From NCBI GenBank assembly GCA_018240025.1, contig JAFEGM010000003.1, positions 138,806-202,805 of the forward strand: 64,000 nucleotides of DNA, in the 5' to 3' direction. Below, piece by piece: positions 17,240-26,041 of this stretch. The notes beneath the pieces were generated by a model that was not told where the DNA came from, did no database searches, and saw only the letters and a program-made list of their open reading frames with translations. The translations under genes and the position numbers were made by a program. Within the stretch, counting starts at the first letter, position 1. Each line of letters opens with the position of its first letter. Source of the DNA: Verrucomicrobiota bacterium (GTDB lineage Bacteria; Verrucomicrobiota; Verrucomicrobiia; Chthoniobacterales; SZAS-18).

Positions 17240-18586
17240 TCACTTCCCCAGGCAAAACGTCGCGAAGATCCGGCCGAGGATGTCCTCGACGTCCGTGCCG
17301 CCCACGACCTCGCCTAGGGCGCCGAGGGCGATGCGCAGATCGAGCGCAACGAATTCGGGCGACTCGCCGGCGGCCAACGTAGCCAGCGCGTGCTCGAGCG
17401 CCTCGGCACAGCGTTCGAGGCAGGCGCGGTGGCGGGCATTTACCGCGATCAGCTCGCGGCCGGCCCAGGCGGCCTCGCCGCTCGTGACGGCGGTGTGGAT
17501 CGCCTCGGCCAGCTCGCGCACGCCGGCACCGGTGCGGCAGGAGACGCGCAGTCCGGGTTGGCCGCGCCAGGCGGGGTGCTCGCCGAGATCGACCTTGTTC
17601 AAGACGCGCAGCCGCGCCGCGCCCTCGGTCGACGCAACCGCGTCCGCCGCCGGGGGCAGCGTGGCATCGATCACCTCCAGCGCGAGATCGGCCTCGGCCA
17701 GCGCGCGCTGGGTGCGGGCGATGCCGGCCTGCTCGACCGCATCGTCCGAGGCGCGCAGGCCGGCGGTGTCGATCAGCCGCAGCGGCAGTCCGCGCACGGC
17801 GATGAACTCCTCGATCGTGTCGCGGGTCGTGCCTGGAGTCGCGCTGACGATGGCGCGGTCGAAGCCGGCCAGCGCATTGAGCAGGCTGCTCTTGCCTGCA
17901 TTGGGCGCACCGAAGAGCACGGTGCGCACGCCTTCGCGCAGCAGCCGGCCGGGGCGGGCGGTGTCGAGCAGCGCGGCCACGCCCTCGCGCACGGCCTCGG
18001 CGCGGGTGCGCAGGGCGACGCCGGTCTCGGGGCTGATGTCCTCGTCGGGGAAATCGATGTACGCCTCGACGTGCGCCACCACGTCGAGCAGCGCTTCGCG
18101 CAGCTGCTCGATGCGTTCGCGCAGTCCGCCGGCCAGCTGCTGCCGCGCGGCGCGCAGGGCCAGATCGCTCTGGGCGCGGATGAGATCCATGACCGCCTCG
18201 GCCTGGGTCAGATCCATCTTGCCGTGCAGAAAGGCCCGCTGGGTGAACTCGCCCGGTTCGGCCGGCCGGGCGCCCGCGGCGAGGAAGGCCTCCAGCACGC
18301 GCCGCGCGACTTGCGGGCCGCCGTGGCCGCTGAATTCCACCACCTCCTCGCCCGTGTAGCTGGCGGGCGCGGCGAAGCGCGTGGCCAGGCCGTCGTCGAG
18401 CACCTCGCCGTCGGGCGCGTGCACCCGCACGCGCACGGCGCGCCGCGGCTCCAGCGGTCGACCCGCGCGGCGGAAGACGGTCTCGGCGATCTGCGCCGCG
18501 GTCGGGCCGCTCACGCGCACGAGGGCCACCGCCGCTTCGCCCGGCGCGGTGGCGAGCGCGGCGATCGTCTCGTCGTGGCGGCTCAT
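17240..18586 (-). CDS. mnmE: tRNA uridine-5-carboxymethylaminomethyl(34) synthesis GTPase
   Basis: A 448-residue GTPase that, with MnmG, modifies the wobble uridine of certain tRNAs. An N-terminal folate-binding domain (GEFTQRAFLHGKMDLTQAEA) precedes the helical domain with an inserted G domain: GAPNAGKSS, the switch threonines in TPGTTRD, DTAGLR and NKVD. The C-terminus is FCLGK, with the family's catalytic Cys. The ATG overlaps the hisH TGA by 4 bp. Confidence 0.97.
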   Translation of the reverse strand: MSRHDETIAALATAPGEAAVALVRVSGPTAAQIAETVFRRAGRPLEPRRAVRVRVHAPDGEVLDDGLATRFAAPASYTGEEVVEFSGHGGPQVARRVLEAFLAAGARPAEPGEFTQRAFLHGKMDLTQAEAVMDLIRAQSDLALRAARQQLAGGLRERIEQLREALLDVVAHVEAYIDFPDEDISPETGVALRTRAEAVREGVAALLDTARPGRLLREGVRTVLFGAPNAGKSSLLNALAGFDRAIVSATPGTTRDTIEEFIAVRGLPLRLIDTAGLRASDDAVEQAGIARTQRALAEADLALEVIDATLPPAADAVASTEGAARLRVLNKVDLGEHPAWRGQPGLRVSCRTGAGVRELAEAIHTAVTSGEAAWAGRELIAVNARHRACLERCAEALEHALATLAAGESPEFVALDLRIALGALGEVVGGTDVEDILGRIFATFCLGK

Positions 18587-19215
18587 GCGCGCGCCGGGGT
18601 GAGCGTGCCGAGGAAGTTGGCCAGCAGCCCGAGCCCGGCCGCCTGGCTCTTCTCGGGATGGAACTGCGTGGCCAGCAGCCCCGGCCGCGCGACGGCGGCG
18701 GCGAAGCGTCCGCCGTAGTCGCATTCCGCCGTCACCAGCGCGGGCTCGGCCGGCTCGGGGAAAAACGAGTGCACGAAATACATGTGCGGCTGCGGCCCGA
18801 GCCCCTGCCAGAGCGGCGCGGCGGGATCGCTCGGCAGGATCTCGTTCCAGCCGATCTGCGGCACCTTCACGCGGGTTGGATCGAACCGCCGCACGCGGCC
18901 GCCGAGCACGCCGAAGCCGGCCACGCCGGGCGATTCCTCGCTGGCCTCGAAGAGCAGCTGATAGCCCAGGCAGATGCCGAGGAACGGCCGCTCCGCGCGC
19001 AACCAGGCCGCCACCGGCTCCCACAGCCGGCGCGCGTGCAGTTGGGCCACGCAATCGCCGAACGCGCCCACGCCGGGCAGGACGAGCAGCTCGGCAGAGT
19101 CTTCGAGCGCGCCGGGTTCGGAAGCCAGGCGCACCTCGGCGCCCACGCGCTCCAGCGCCTTGGCCACGCTGCGCAGGTTGCCGCTGCCGTAGTCGATGAG
19201 GACGGCGGGGACCAT
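18583..19215 (-). CDS. hisH: Imidazole glycerol phosphate synthase, glutaminase subunit
   Basis: A 210-residue class I glutamine amidotransferase that supplies ammonia to HisF in histidine synthesis. The triad is visible: Cys in GICLGYQLLF, and His and Glu in TQFHPEKSQ. Start MVPAVLIDYGSGN fits the family. It lies 4 bp after hisB and overlaps mnmE by 4 bp, giving a hisB-hisH-mnmE unit. hisF is not in the window. Confidence 0.97.
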   Translation of the reverse strand: MVPAVLIDYGSGNLRSVAKALERVGAEVRLASEPGALEDSAELLVLPGVGAFGDCVAQLHARRLWEPVAAWLRAERPFLGICLGYQLLFEASEESPGVAGFGVLGGRVRRFDPTRVKVPQIGWNEILPSDPAAPLWQGLGPQPHMYFVHSFFPEPAEPALVTAECDYGGRFAAAVARPGLLATQFHPEKSQAAGLGLLANFLGTLTPARA

Positions 19216-19219
19216 GGCG

Positions 19220-19831
19220 TCAGACGAGCACGCCCTTGGTGCTGGGCACGCCGAGCACGCGCGGATCCTTCCGCAGCGCGGCGTCGAGCGCCCGGGCCAC
19301 GCCCTTGAAGACGGCCTCGGCCGCGTGGTGCAGGTCGCGGCTGCGCAGGACATCGACGTGCAGGGTTACGCCGCCCTCGTTGCAGAAGGCGCGCAGAAAC
19401 TCCTCCACGTACTGCAGCGGGAAATGCCCGCCGATCCGCTCGAAACGCTGGTACTGCAGCGACTCCGGCAGGTGGTATTCGAGAAACGGCCGCCCGCTCA
19501 GATCGAGCGCCACCCGGCAAAGCGTCTCGTCCATCGGCAGGAGAAAGCTGCCGTAGCGCACGAGCCCCTGCTTGTCGCCCACTGCCTGGACCAGGGCCTG
19601 GCCGAGCACGAGGCCGGTGTCCTCGATCGTGTGGTGGGAGTCGACTTCGGTGTCGCCCTCCGCGGCCACGATCAGATTGGTCAGCGAATGCCGCGCGAAG
19701 AGCGTCAGCATGTGGTCGAAGAACGGCAGGCCGGTGGCGATCTTGGATTCGCCCCGGCCGTCGAGCGACCACTCCACGGCGATCTTCGTCTCGGCCGTCT
19801 GGCGTTGGATCTCGGCGCGGCGGATGTGCAT
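19220..19831 (-). CDS. hisB: Imidazoleglycerol-phosphate dehydratase
   Basis: A 203-residue monofunctional HisB, histidine pathway step 6, a Mn-dependent 24-mer. Metal-binding motifs are intact: FFDHML, DSHHTIEDT and HHAAEAVFKG. There is no fused histidinol phosphatase. The start MHIRRAEIQRQT is usual for the family. It heads the hisB-hisH-mnmE unit and is divergent from the beta-strand repeat protein. Confidence 0.97.
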   Translation of the reverse strand: MHIRRAEIQRQTAETKIAVEWSLDGRGESKIATGLPFFDHMLTLFARHSLTNLIVAAEGDTEVDSHHTIEDTGLVLGQALVQAVGDKQGLVRYGSFLLPMDETLCRVALDLSGRPFLEYHLPESLQYQRFERIGGHFPLQYVEEFLRAFCNEGGVTLHVDVLRSRDLHHAAEAVFKGVARALDAALRKDPRVLGVPSTKGVLV

Positions 19832-19970
19832 GGCGGCGCGAGTAACGCCGCCGCGGCGAGGCCCGTCAAATCGGGCGCGTGGCATGGCATTCGCCCCGCC
19901 TCCGGGGTGGGCCGTCCTACTCCCAAGGCAGCATATCGGACCCGGCTGCGTGGTGCTTGGCTGGCCCACT

Positions 19971-22604
19971 ATGAGCGCTGCACCCTGCTTCCGGCTCCTC
20001 CTCGCTCTCGGCTGCGCTGGGCTCGCGAACACTCCGGGCCCGCTGACCGCCGCCACCTGGGACGGCGGTTTGTCGCACAACAACTTCACGGTCAACGACC
20101 TCTGGTCCACGCCGAACAACTGGGTCGAGGGCGCCGCGCCGGTCAGCTCGGCCACCACCGACATCACCTTCGCGCTCAGCGGTCTGCGCACGACCGCCAC
20201 GCAGAACATCGCCGGGACCTTCAACCTGAGGAACCTGACCTTCGCCGCGGGCGCCAATGTCACGCAGTTGAGCGGCAATGCGCTCAACATCGTCAGCGGA
20301 GGCGCCATCGCTCAGAACAGCAATACGGCCGTGCGCATCGCCCAGCCGCTCCAGTTCGCGGCCTCCACCAACATCACCGGCACCGGCACCGGGCGGCTGA
20401 CGCTGGACGGCCCGCTGGACGGTGCGGCCTCGATCCTCAACTTCTTCGGCGCGAACGGCAACCCGGGGAGCCTGTTGGTCACCCTCAGCGGAACCAACCG
20501 CACGGCCGCGGTGACACTGGGCTCGCCCACCGGCGGCATCACGCCGGTCGACCTCACGCTGGCCACCGACCAGGCGACCGGGGCGGGATCGGTGTTGTTC
20601 TACAATGGCAACACGCTCCGGGCGGCGGGCGTGCGCACGCTCGCGAACGGGCTGCTGCTCAATCACCAACCGAGCAACGGGCTGCCGAATGTCTATACTT
20701 TTGGCAGCGGTGGGGATTTGATCGTCGATGGCGTCGTCGCAGTCGCCTCCGCGGGCAAGACGCTGCGGATCGAGAACGCGCTGACGAACTTCCGCGGTAA
20801 CCTCTCGGGCAGCGCGCCGCTGACGAAGGCCGGCCCTGGGGACCTGCGCCTCGCCGGAACCAACAATACTGCGTTCAACGGCCGCTGGGTGATCAACGAA
20901 GGCAAGATCCTGCTGAAGGAAGCGAATGCGGTCAGCCTCAACCTGGTGGTCATCAATGTCGACAATGGGCTCGACCTGCAGGGCAATGCGGCCGTCACGC
21001 TGGGCGGACTCGGCGGCAGCGGGGCGCTCGCGCTCGGCAGCACGGCGCTCACCATCGGAAACACGGCTCTTACGGGCGTGGAGTACAGCGGCGCCATCAC
21101 CTCGTCCTCTCCCACCGTGGGATCGGTCCGGGTCGTCGGCGCCCAGCACGAACTCGTGCTGCGAGGGGTGAGTTCGTTCGGCGGGCTGATCGCGGAAACC
21201 GGCTCCTGCGTGCTCGGCGCCGGGGCGAGCGTCACCTTGGGCGGCGATGTCTCCGTCGGCTCCGAGACCAGCGTGCCGGGCACCCTGACGGTGCGGGATG
21301 GCGGCGTGCTGACGATGAACGACAGGACGCTCGTCGTCGTCGGCCCGACCGGCACCGGCCTGACCGTGACGGGGCAGGGCAGCAGCCTCAGTGGACCGTT
21401 TCAGATTGTGGTGACGGGATCGGGCACCGACACCGCCAAGCTCACCGTGGCCAGCGGAGGCACGGTCAATTCGCTGTTCGGGATCTTCGGCGCCAACAGC
21501 TCGAGCGGCACCGGCGCGCTCGAAATTCAGGCCGGCGGCACGCTCAACAATGCCGCCGGCATCGTCGGATTCATCAACGGATCGCCCGGGGTGGCGCGGG
21601 TGGGCGGATTTGGAGCGGTCTGGAATATGAACACCTCGCTGGGCATGGGCGGCTTCAGCGAGGCGCAGCGCGGTGGGGTGGGCTCGCTGCGGATCGAGCT
21701 GGGCGGGCTGGTGCAGACTCCGTCGACCACCTTTTGGACGGCGAATTGCCGCATCGATGCCGCCGGCGGCAAGCTCACCATCAACCGGCTGATCAACAAC
21801 GTGCCGGCGGGGGGCAGCGCGATCCTCGCCTTGAGCGATCCGGATGAGACCGTCTCGGCGCTGACGATCGGCGCGGACGGTTCCAGCTCGAACTTCACCG
21901 GCACGGTAACGAACAGCGATGTCGCCCCGGGCGGCCTGACCAAGTTGGGTGACGGCACCGTGGTGCTCAGCGGGCCGGTCAGCTACACCGGCACGACCCG
22001 GGTACTCGGCGGGAAGCTGTCGATTCCGCAGCTCAACTTCTTCGGCACCCTGCTCGAGATCGGCAATGGAGGCACCTACGAACTCAGCTCCATCTGGGGC
22101 ACGAACGGGGTCAGCCGCACGACCATCGCGGCCGGCGGGCGGCTCATCGGCTCGGGCGTGCTGCGCGGCAGCGTGAACAACGCCGGGCTCATCGAATTGA
22201 ACGGCAACATTCAGCAGATGATCATCGGCGGACCGTTCCAGAACAGCGGCCGTCTGCGGGTCGCGCGGGGCGCGAGATTCACGGCCAGTCAGTCGATGGT
22301 GAACACCGGCGTGCTCGACCTCATCACGGCCGGGGCCGTGGACCTGTCCCCGGACTTCGTGAATCAGGGCGTCATCCTCGATCGTCACAGCGTGAAGCTC
22401 GCGAGCTCGGTCGTGGGTTCCAACGTGACGGTGACGGTCACCGCCTTTGGCGGGCACACCTACCGCGTGCAGCGCAGCACCTCGCCGGACGCCGGCTTCG
22501 TGGACTGGAGCCAGCCGGTCACGATCTCGAGCGACAGCACGCTGACCATGCTCGATACCCTGCCGCCCTCGGGGAAGGCCTTTTATCGCGTGGTCATCGA
22601 TTGA
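19971..22604 (+). CDS. Secreted autotransporter-associated beta-strand repeat protein
   Basis: An 877-residue exported protein with a signal peptide at residues 1-28. The body is a Gly/Thr/Asn-rich parallel beta-helix. The best autotransporter-associated repeat is GGLTKLGDGTVVLSGPVSYT, followed by GTTRVLGGKL. The C-terminus is not an outer-membrane barrel. It is a short beta domain, YRVQRSTSPDAGF ... FYRVVID, seen on many secreted proteins of this phylum. It is probably a cell-surface or matrix fibre; no catalytic residues are evident. The start is the ATG opening the signal peptide. Confidence 0.85.
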   Translation: MSAAPCFRLLLALGCAGLANTPGPLTAATWDGGLSHNNFTVNDLWSTPNNWVEGAAPVSSATTDITFALSGLRTTATQNIAGTFNLRNLTFAAGANVTQLSGNALNIVSGGAIAQNSNTAVRIAQPLQFAASTNITGTGTGRLTLDGPLDGAASILNFFGANGNPGSLLVTLSGTNRTAAVTLGSPTGGITPVDLTLATDQATGAGSVLFYNGNTLRAAGVRTLANGLLLNHQPSNGLPNVYTFGSGGDLIVDGVVAVASAGKTLRIENALTNFRGNLSGSAPLTKAGPGDLRLAGTNNTAFNGRWVINEGKILLKEANAVSLNLVVINVDNGLDLQGNAAVTLGGLGGSGALALGSTALTIGNTALTGVEYSGAITSSSPTVGSVRVVGAQHELVLRGVSSFGGLIAETGSCVLGAGASVTLGGDVSVGSETSVPGTLTVRDGGVLTMNDRTLVVVGPTGTGLTVTGQGSSLSGPFQIVVTGSGTDTAKLTVASGGTVNSLFGIFGANSSSGTGALEIQAGGTLNNAAGIVGFINGSPGVARVGGFGAVWNMNTSLGMGGFSEAQRGGVGSLRIELGGLVQTPSTTFWTANCRIDAAGGKLTINRLINNVPAGGSAILALSDPDETVSALTIGADGSSSNFTGTVTNSDVAPGGLTKLGDGTVVLSGPVSYTGTTRVLGGKLSIPQLNFFGTLLEIGNGGTYELSSIWGTNGVSRTTIAAGGRLIGSGVLRGSVNNAGLIELNGNIQQMIIGGPFQNSGRLRVARGARFTASQSMVNTGVLDLITAGAVDLSPDFVNQGVILDRHSVKLASSVVGSNVTVTVTAFGGHTYRVQRSTSPDAGFVDWSQPVTISSDSTLTMLDTLPPSGKAFYRVVID

Positions 22605-22625
22605 GCATCGGGGCGAAAACTGCCC

Positions 22626-23930
22626 TCAACCTCCCGCCACCGCCGCTCCCGCCCGGCGCTGCTGTGCCCACCAGACGAGCGGCGGAAGCAGGATGAGCAA
22701 CCTCAGCCAAACCGGCTGCGCCCAGGGCAGCGGCTGCAGCCAGAGCAGGAAATAGGCAAAGGCGCTCACGCTGAAAATCAGCCAGCCGTGCGCCGCCGGC
22801 CCGCGCAGGGCGGCGAAGGGGAGAATCCAGGCCAGATACCACGGATGCAGCGCCGGGCTCAGCAGCAAGAGCGCGCCCAGCACCCAAAGCGTCGCTCGCA
22901 GCCAGTCGCGGCGGAACACCCAAGCCGCCAGGCCGCAGCCGACGGCGAGCGCGAGTTGCGGCAGCGCATTGGTCTCGAGCCGCAGCCCGCTGACCAATTC
23001 GAAGAGCCACCAGACGCAGTCGTTGGTCCGCGCCACGCGGCCGAAGGTGCGCAGGCCGGCGAGGGGATCGACCCCCGGCCAGCCGAGCAGCAGGGCGGTC
23101 ACCAGCGGCGGCACGGCGGCCAGCAACAGCCAGCCCGCGCGGCGCCAGCCGCAGGCCAGGAACCAGACCGGCAGCAGCACGAGGGGCACGAGCTTCAGCG
23201 CGATACCCACGCCGAGGAGCAGGGCCGATCCGCCCAGCGCCCGGCGCGAGGGTTGGGCGAGGTCGCGCTCCAGCAACCGCGCGGCCCCGACCAGCGCGAG
23301 GACCATGAGCACGTCGAAATGCACTGCGCCCGCGAAGGCGTAGATGGCGAGCGGATTCCAGCCGTAGATCGCAGCCACGCGCAGATCGGACCGACGCCAG
23401 TGGGCCAGCAGCGCCACGATGGCGAGATCGAGCCGGGTGAAGGCGAGCTTCCAGACCAGCGTCGGAAAGGCCTGCAGCGCGCGGAAGATGAGCTGCGCGC
23501 CCGGCGGATAGGCCGCCACGAAGCCCGGGTGATTGATCTTCGCCCAGTCGGCGTCGCGCAGCCCCGCCAGTTCGGGCGCGGCCGGTGCCAGGACATAGGG
23601 ATTGAAACCGGCGGCTTGGACCCGACCCTCCCAGACGTAGCGCCAGAAGTCGTCGCCCGGCTCGGCCGGGAGCAGCAGGAGGCGCGCGCCGATGGCCACC
23701 ATCCAAAGGCGCGTCGGGGTGATGGGGCCGCGCAGAGCCGCCAGGTAGACCAGCCCCGCCAGCAGGCCGAGCAGGGCGAAGCGGACCGGATTCCCCGGCG
23801 CGGTCAGATCGCTCGTCGCGCTCAGGCCGAGCGCGCAGGGCAGCAGCAGATACGGCGAAAGCGAGGCCGGAAGCCGGAAGCCGGCAGCGCGCGGGCCAGG
23901 CCCGGGCTGTCTGCTTCCTGGGTGCGTCAT
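22626..23930 (-). CDS. GT87-like polytopic mannosyltransferase
   Basis: A 434-residue membrane protein with about ten to eleven helices. The pattern of the first extracytoplasmic loop (PGDDFWRYVWEGR, residues about 91-103) with adjacent acidic residues matches GT-C polyprenyl-phosphate mannosyl/glucosyltransferases (DUF2029/GT87). Other family marks are NHPGFVAAYPPGAQL and SPALHPWYL. Its ATG overlaps the TGA of the ABC exporter by 4 bp, so the two are coupled, and an exported lipid or glycan is a reasonable shared theme. The acceptor is unknown. Confidence 0.75.
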   Translation of the reverse strand: MTHPGSRQPGPGPRAAGFRLPASLSPYLLLPCALGLSATSDLTAPGNPVRFALLGLLAGLVYLAALRGPITPTRLWMVAIGARLLLLPAEPGDDFWRYVWEGRVQAAGFNPYVLAPAAPELAGLRDADWAKINHPGFVAAYPPGAQLIFRALQAFPTLVWKLAFTRLDLAIVALLAHWRRSDLRVAAIYGWNPLAIYAFAGAVHFDVLMVLALVGAARLLERDLAQPSRRALGGSALLLGVGIALKLVPLVLLPVWFLACGWRRAGWLLLAAVPPLVTALLLGWPGVDPLAGLRTFGRVARTNDCVWWLFELVSGLRLETNALPQLALAVGCGLAAWVFRRDWLRATLWVLGALLLLSPALHPWYLAWILPFAALRGPAAHGWLIFSVSAFAYFLLWLQPLPWAQPVWLRLLILLPPLVWWAQQRRAGAAVAGG

Positions 23931-25828
23931 CCTTCCTCTTTCTCCGCGGGGCGGTTGGCCGCAAACTGCATCTCGGAAAGGCGCCGATACAACCCGCTGT
24001 CATTGCGCATCAGCTCCTCGTGCGTCCCGCTCTCGGCCACGCGTCCGTCCTGCAGCACGCAGATGCGATCGCACTCCCGCACGGTGGCGAGGCGATGGGC
24101 GATGATCAGGCTGGTGCGGTTGCGCATGAGGCCCTCGAGCGCCTCCTGCACCAAGGCCTCGCTCTCGCTGTCGAGCGAGCTGGTGGCCTCGTCGAGGATG
24201 AGAATGGCCGGGTCGCGCAGGATGGCCCGGGCGATGGCCACGCGCTGCTTTTGTCCGCCCGAGAGCCGCATGCCGCGTTCGCCCACGATGGTCTCGTAGC
24301 CCTCGGGGAAGCGGGCGATGAAGTCGTGCGCATTCGCCTTCTTGGCCGCCTCGACGATCTCCTCGCGCGAGGCGCCGGGCCGGCCGTAGGAGATGTTCTC
24401 CGCCACCGTGCCGCCGAAGAGCAGGACCTCCTGCGGGACCACCGCCATCTGACTGCGGAGATGCGCCAGCGGATATTCCGAGGCCGGACGGCCGTCGATG
24501 CGCAGCGTGCCCTGGTCAGGCTCGTAGAAACGAAGCAGGAGCGAGACGACCGTCGATTTCCCCGCGCCGCTGGGTCCGACCAGCGCGATGCGTTCGCCCG
24601 CTCGGGCCGAGAGCGAGAGCCCGCGCAGCACCGGCACCTCCGGCCGCCCGGGATAGGCGAAATGGATCTGGTCGAACTCGAGCTCGCCCCGCGCCCGTCC
24701 GCCGCCGGTGGGCGCGACCGGAGCGGCCACCGCCTCGGCCGAGAGCGCAGGCCGCTGGGCGTACTCGGCCGGCAGGACTGCCTCAGGCGTTTCGTCGAGC
24801 AGCTCGCGCACGCGCGCGGTCGCGCCGACCGTCTTTTGAATCTGACTGTACAGGTCGGCGAAGGAGGCCGTCGCGCCGCCCACGTACACCGTGTACAAAA
24901 TGAACTTGGCGAAATCGCCGAACTGGATCTTGCCGCTCTGCAGGTAGGTGGCGCCGAACCACATCACGAGCACGACCGCGCCGAAGAGGGCGAAAATGAT
25001 GAAGGCGATGAGAGCCGAGCGGTATTTCGCGCCCTGCAGCGTCATCTCGAGGAACTTGTGCAGCGTGCTGGAGTACCGCCGCGTCTCGAAGGGCTCGTTG
25101 GTGAACGACTTCACGTTGGCGATGCCCTGCAGCGTTTCCTCCACCACCGTGGCGCTCTCGGCCAGTCGGTCCTGCGCCTGGCGCGAGAAGGCGCGGATCT
25201 TCCGGCCGATGATGATGGCGGTCAGGATGATGACCGGCAGCGACCCCAGCATGACCAGCGTCAGCCGCCAGGAGGTGATGGTGACCAGCGCGCAGGCACC
25301 GACCAGCAGGATGAACTGGCGGAGGAATTGCGGGACCGAGAAGACCAGCGCCTCCTCCACCTGGGCGAGATCGGCCGAGAGCCGGCTGCTCAATTCGCCC
25401 ACCCGGCGCTTCGAATAGAACGTCATGGGCAGCGCGACCAGCCGCGCGTAGACCTCGCAGCGCAGGTCGTAGAGCCCCCGCTGCCCGCATTGGGCGAACC
25501 AGAGCGAGGAGAAGAACGAGCAGAACGCCTGCGCCGCCAGCGCGCCCATGAGCAGCAGCGCAGTCTGGTTGATGGCCAGCGCACCGAGATCGCCGGCCTG
25601 CCGGGCGTGATCGAGCATCTGGCCGATCAGAAACGGGAACGCCAGGCTGAAGGCGCTGGCGCCCATGTTCAGCAACAGCGCGACCGAAAGTCGGCCGCGG
25701 TAGGGCAGAAGATAGAGAAAGACCCGCGCGGCCTGGAACAGATTCTCCTTCGTCACGGGAACCTTCGGCGGGGTGGAATTTGCCCCCGTCGCTGGCGCGC
25801 CGGCTGCTGAGGGAGAGGATTCGGCCAT
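23927..25828 (-). CDS. ABC exporter, fused permease and ATPase (MsbA/ABCB-like)
   Basis: A 633-residue half-transporter that dimerises. The permease domain has six helices between residues about 38 and 330. The ATPase follows: Walker A GPSGAGKS, signature LSGGQKQR, Walker B ILILDEATS and the H-loop IAHRLAT. It resembles lipid-flipping MsbA and ABCB10-like exporters; the substrate is unknown. It is divergent from the ankyrin lipoprotein across a 213-nt AT-rich region. Confidence 0.92.
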   Translation of the reverse strand: MAESSPSAAGAPATGANSTPPKVPVTKENLFQAARVFLYLLPYRGRLSVALLLNMGASAFSLAFPFLIGQMLDHARQAGDLGALAINQTALLLMGALAAQAFCSFFSSLWFAQCGQRGLYDLRCEVYARLVALPMTFYSKRRVGELSSRLSADLAQVEEALVFSVPQFLRQFILLVGACALVTITSWRLTLVMLGSLPVIILTAIIIGRKIRAFSRQAQDRLAESATVVEETLQGIANVKSFTNEPFETRRYSSTLHKFLEMTLQGAKYRSALIAFIIFALFGAVVLVMWFGATYLQSGKIQFGDFAKFILYTVYVGGATASFADLYSQIQKTVGATARVRELLDETPEAVLPAEYAQRPALSAEAVAAPVAPTGGGRARGELEFDQIHFAYPGRPEVPVLRGLSLSARAGERIALVGPSGAGKSTVVSLLLRFYEPDQGTLRIDGRPASEYPLAHLRSQMAVVPQEVLLFGGTVAENISYGRPGASREEIVEAAKKANAHDFIARFPEGYETIVGERGMRLSGGQKQRVAIARAILRDPAILILDEATSSLDSESEALVQEALEGLMRNRTSLIIAHRLATVRECDRICVLQDGRVAESGTHEELMRNDSGLYRRLSEMQFAANRPAEKEEG

Positions 25829-25892
25829 GGGGTGGAATCTCTACATCTTGGGCTCGAACCCGTAAAATCCACCCTTGGGTAATTTTCCCGAT

Positions 25893-25923
25893 TTGACGTA
25901 AAAAACAGTGTCCGCCTTACAAT
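25893..25923 (+). promoter_or_regulatory. Sigma-70-like promoter for the ankyrin lipoprotein
   Basis: TTGACG (25893-25898) and TACAAT (25918-25923) are separated by 19 bp, slightly longer than ideal, in one of the most AT-rich patches of the window. The predicted leader is about 110 nt. It faces the plus-strand lipoprotein gene. Confidence 0.55.
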
Positions 25924-25983
25924 GTAATTCTACGCTGGACATTTTCAGGGAAGTCGTGCAACTCTCGCTGGGTTATTCACAGG

Positions 25984-26001
25984 ACTGCGGAAAATCGCAG
26001 T
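25984..26001. promoter_or_regulatory. Inverted repeat in the leader of the ankyrin gene
   Basis: ACTGCG-GAAAAT-CGCAGT is a perfect 6-bp inverted repeat 40 bp before the ATG. It may be an operator or an mRNA hairpin. Nothing else links it to a known regulator. Confidence 0.4.
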
Positions 26002-26041
26002 GACATTTTCGGTCCCCTCACCTCCACCTCCTAAACCTGTC

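Noticed and set aside
23900..25960. A lipid A export locus with MsbA and LpxK
   Set aside because: The ABC protein resembles MsbA but also mitochondrial-type exporters, and the neighbour is a GT87-like transferase, not LpxK; the substrate cannot be named.
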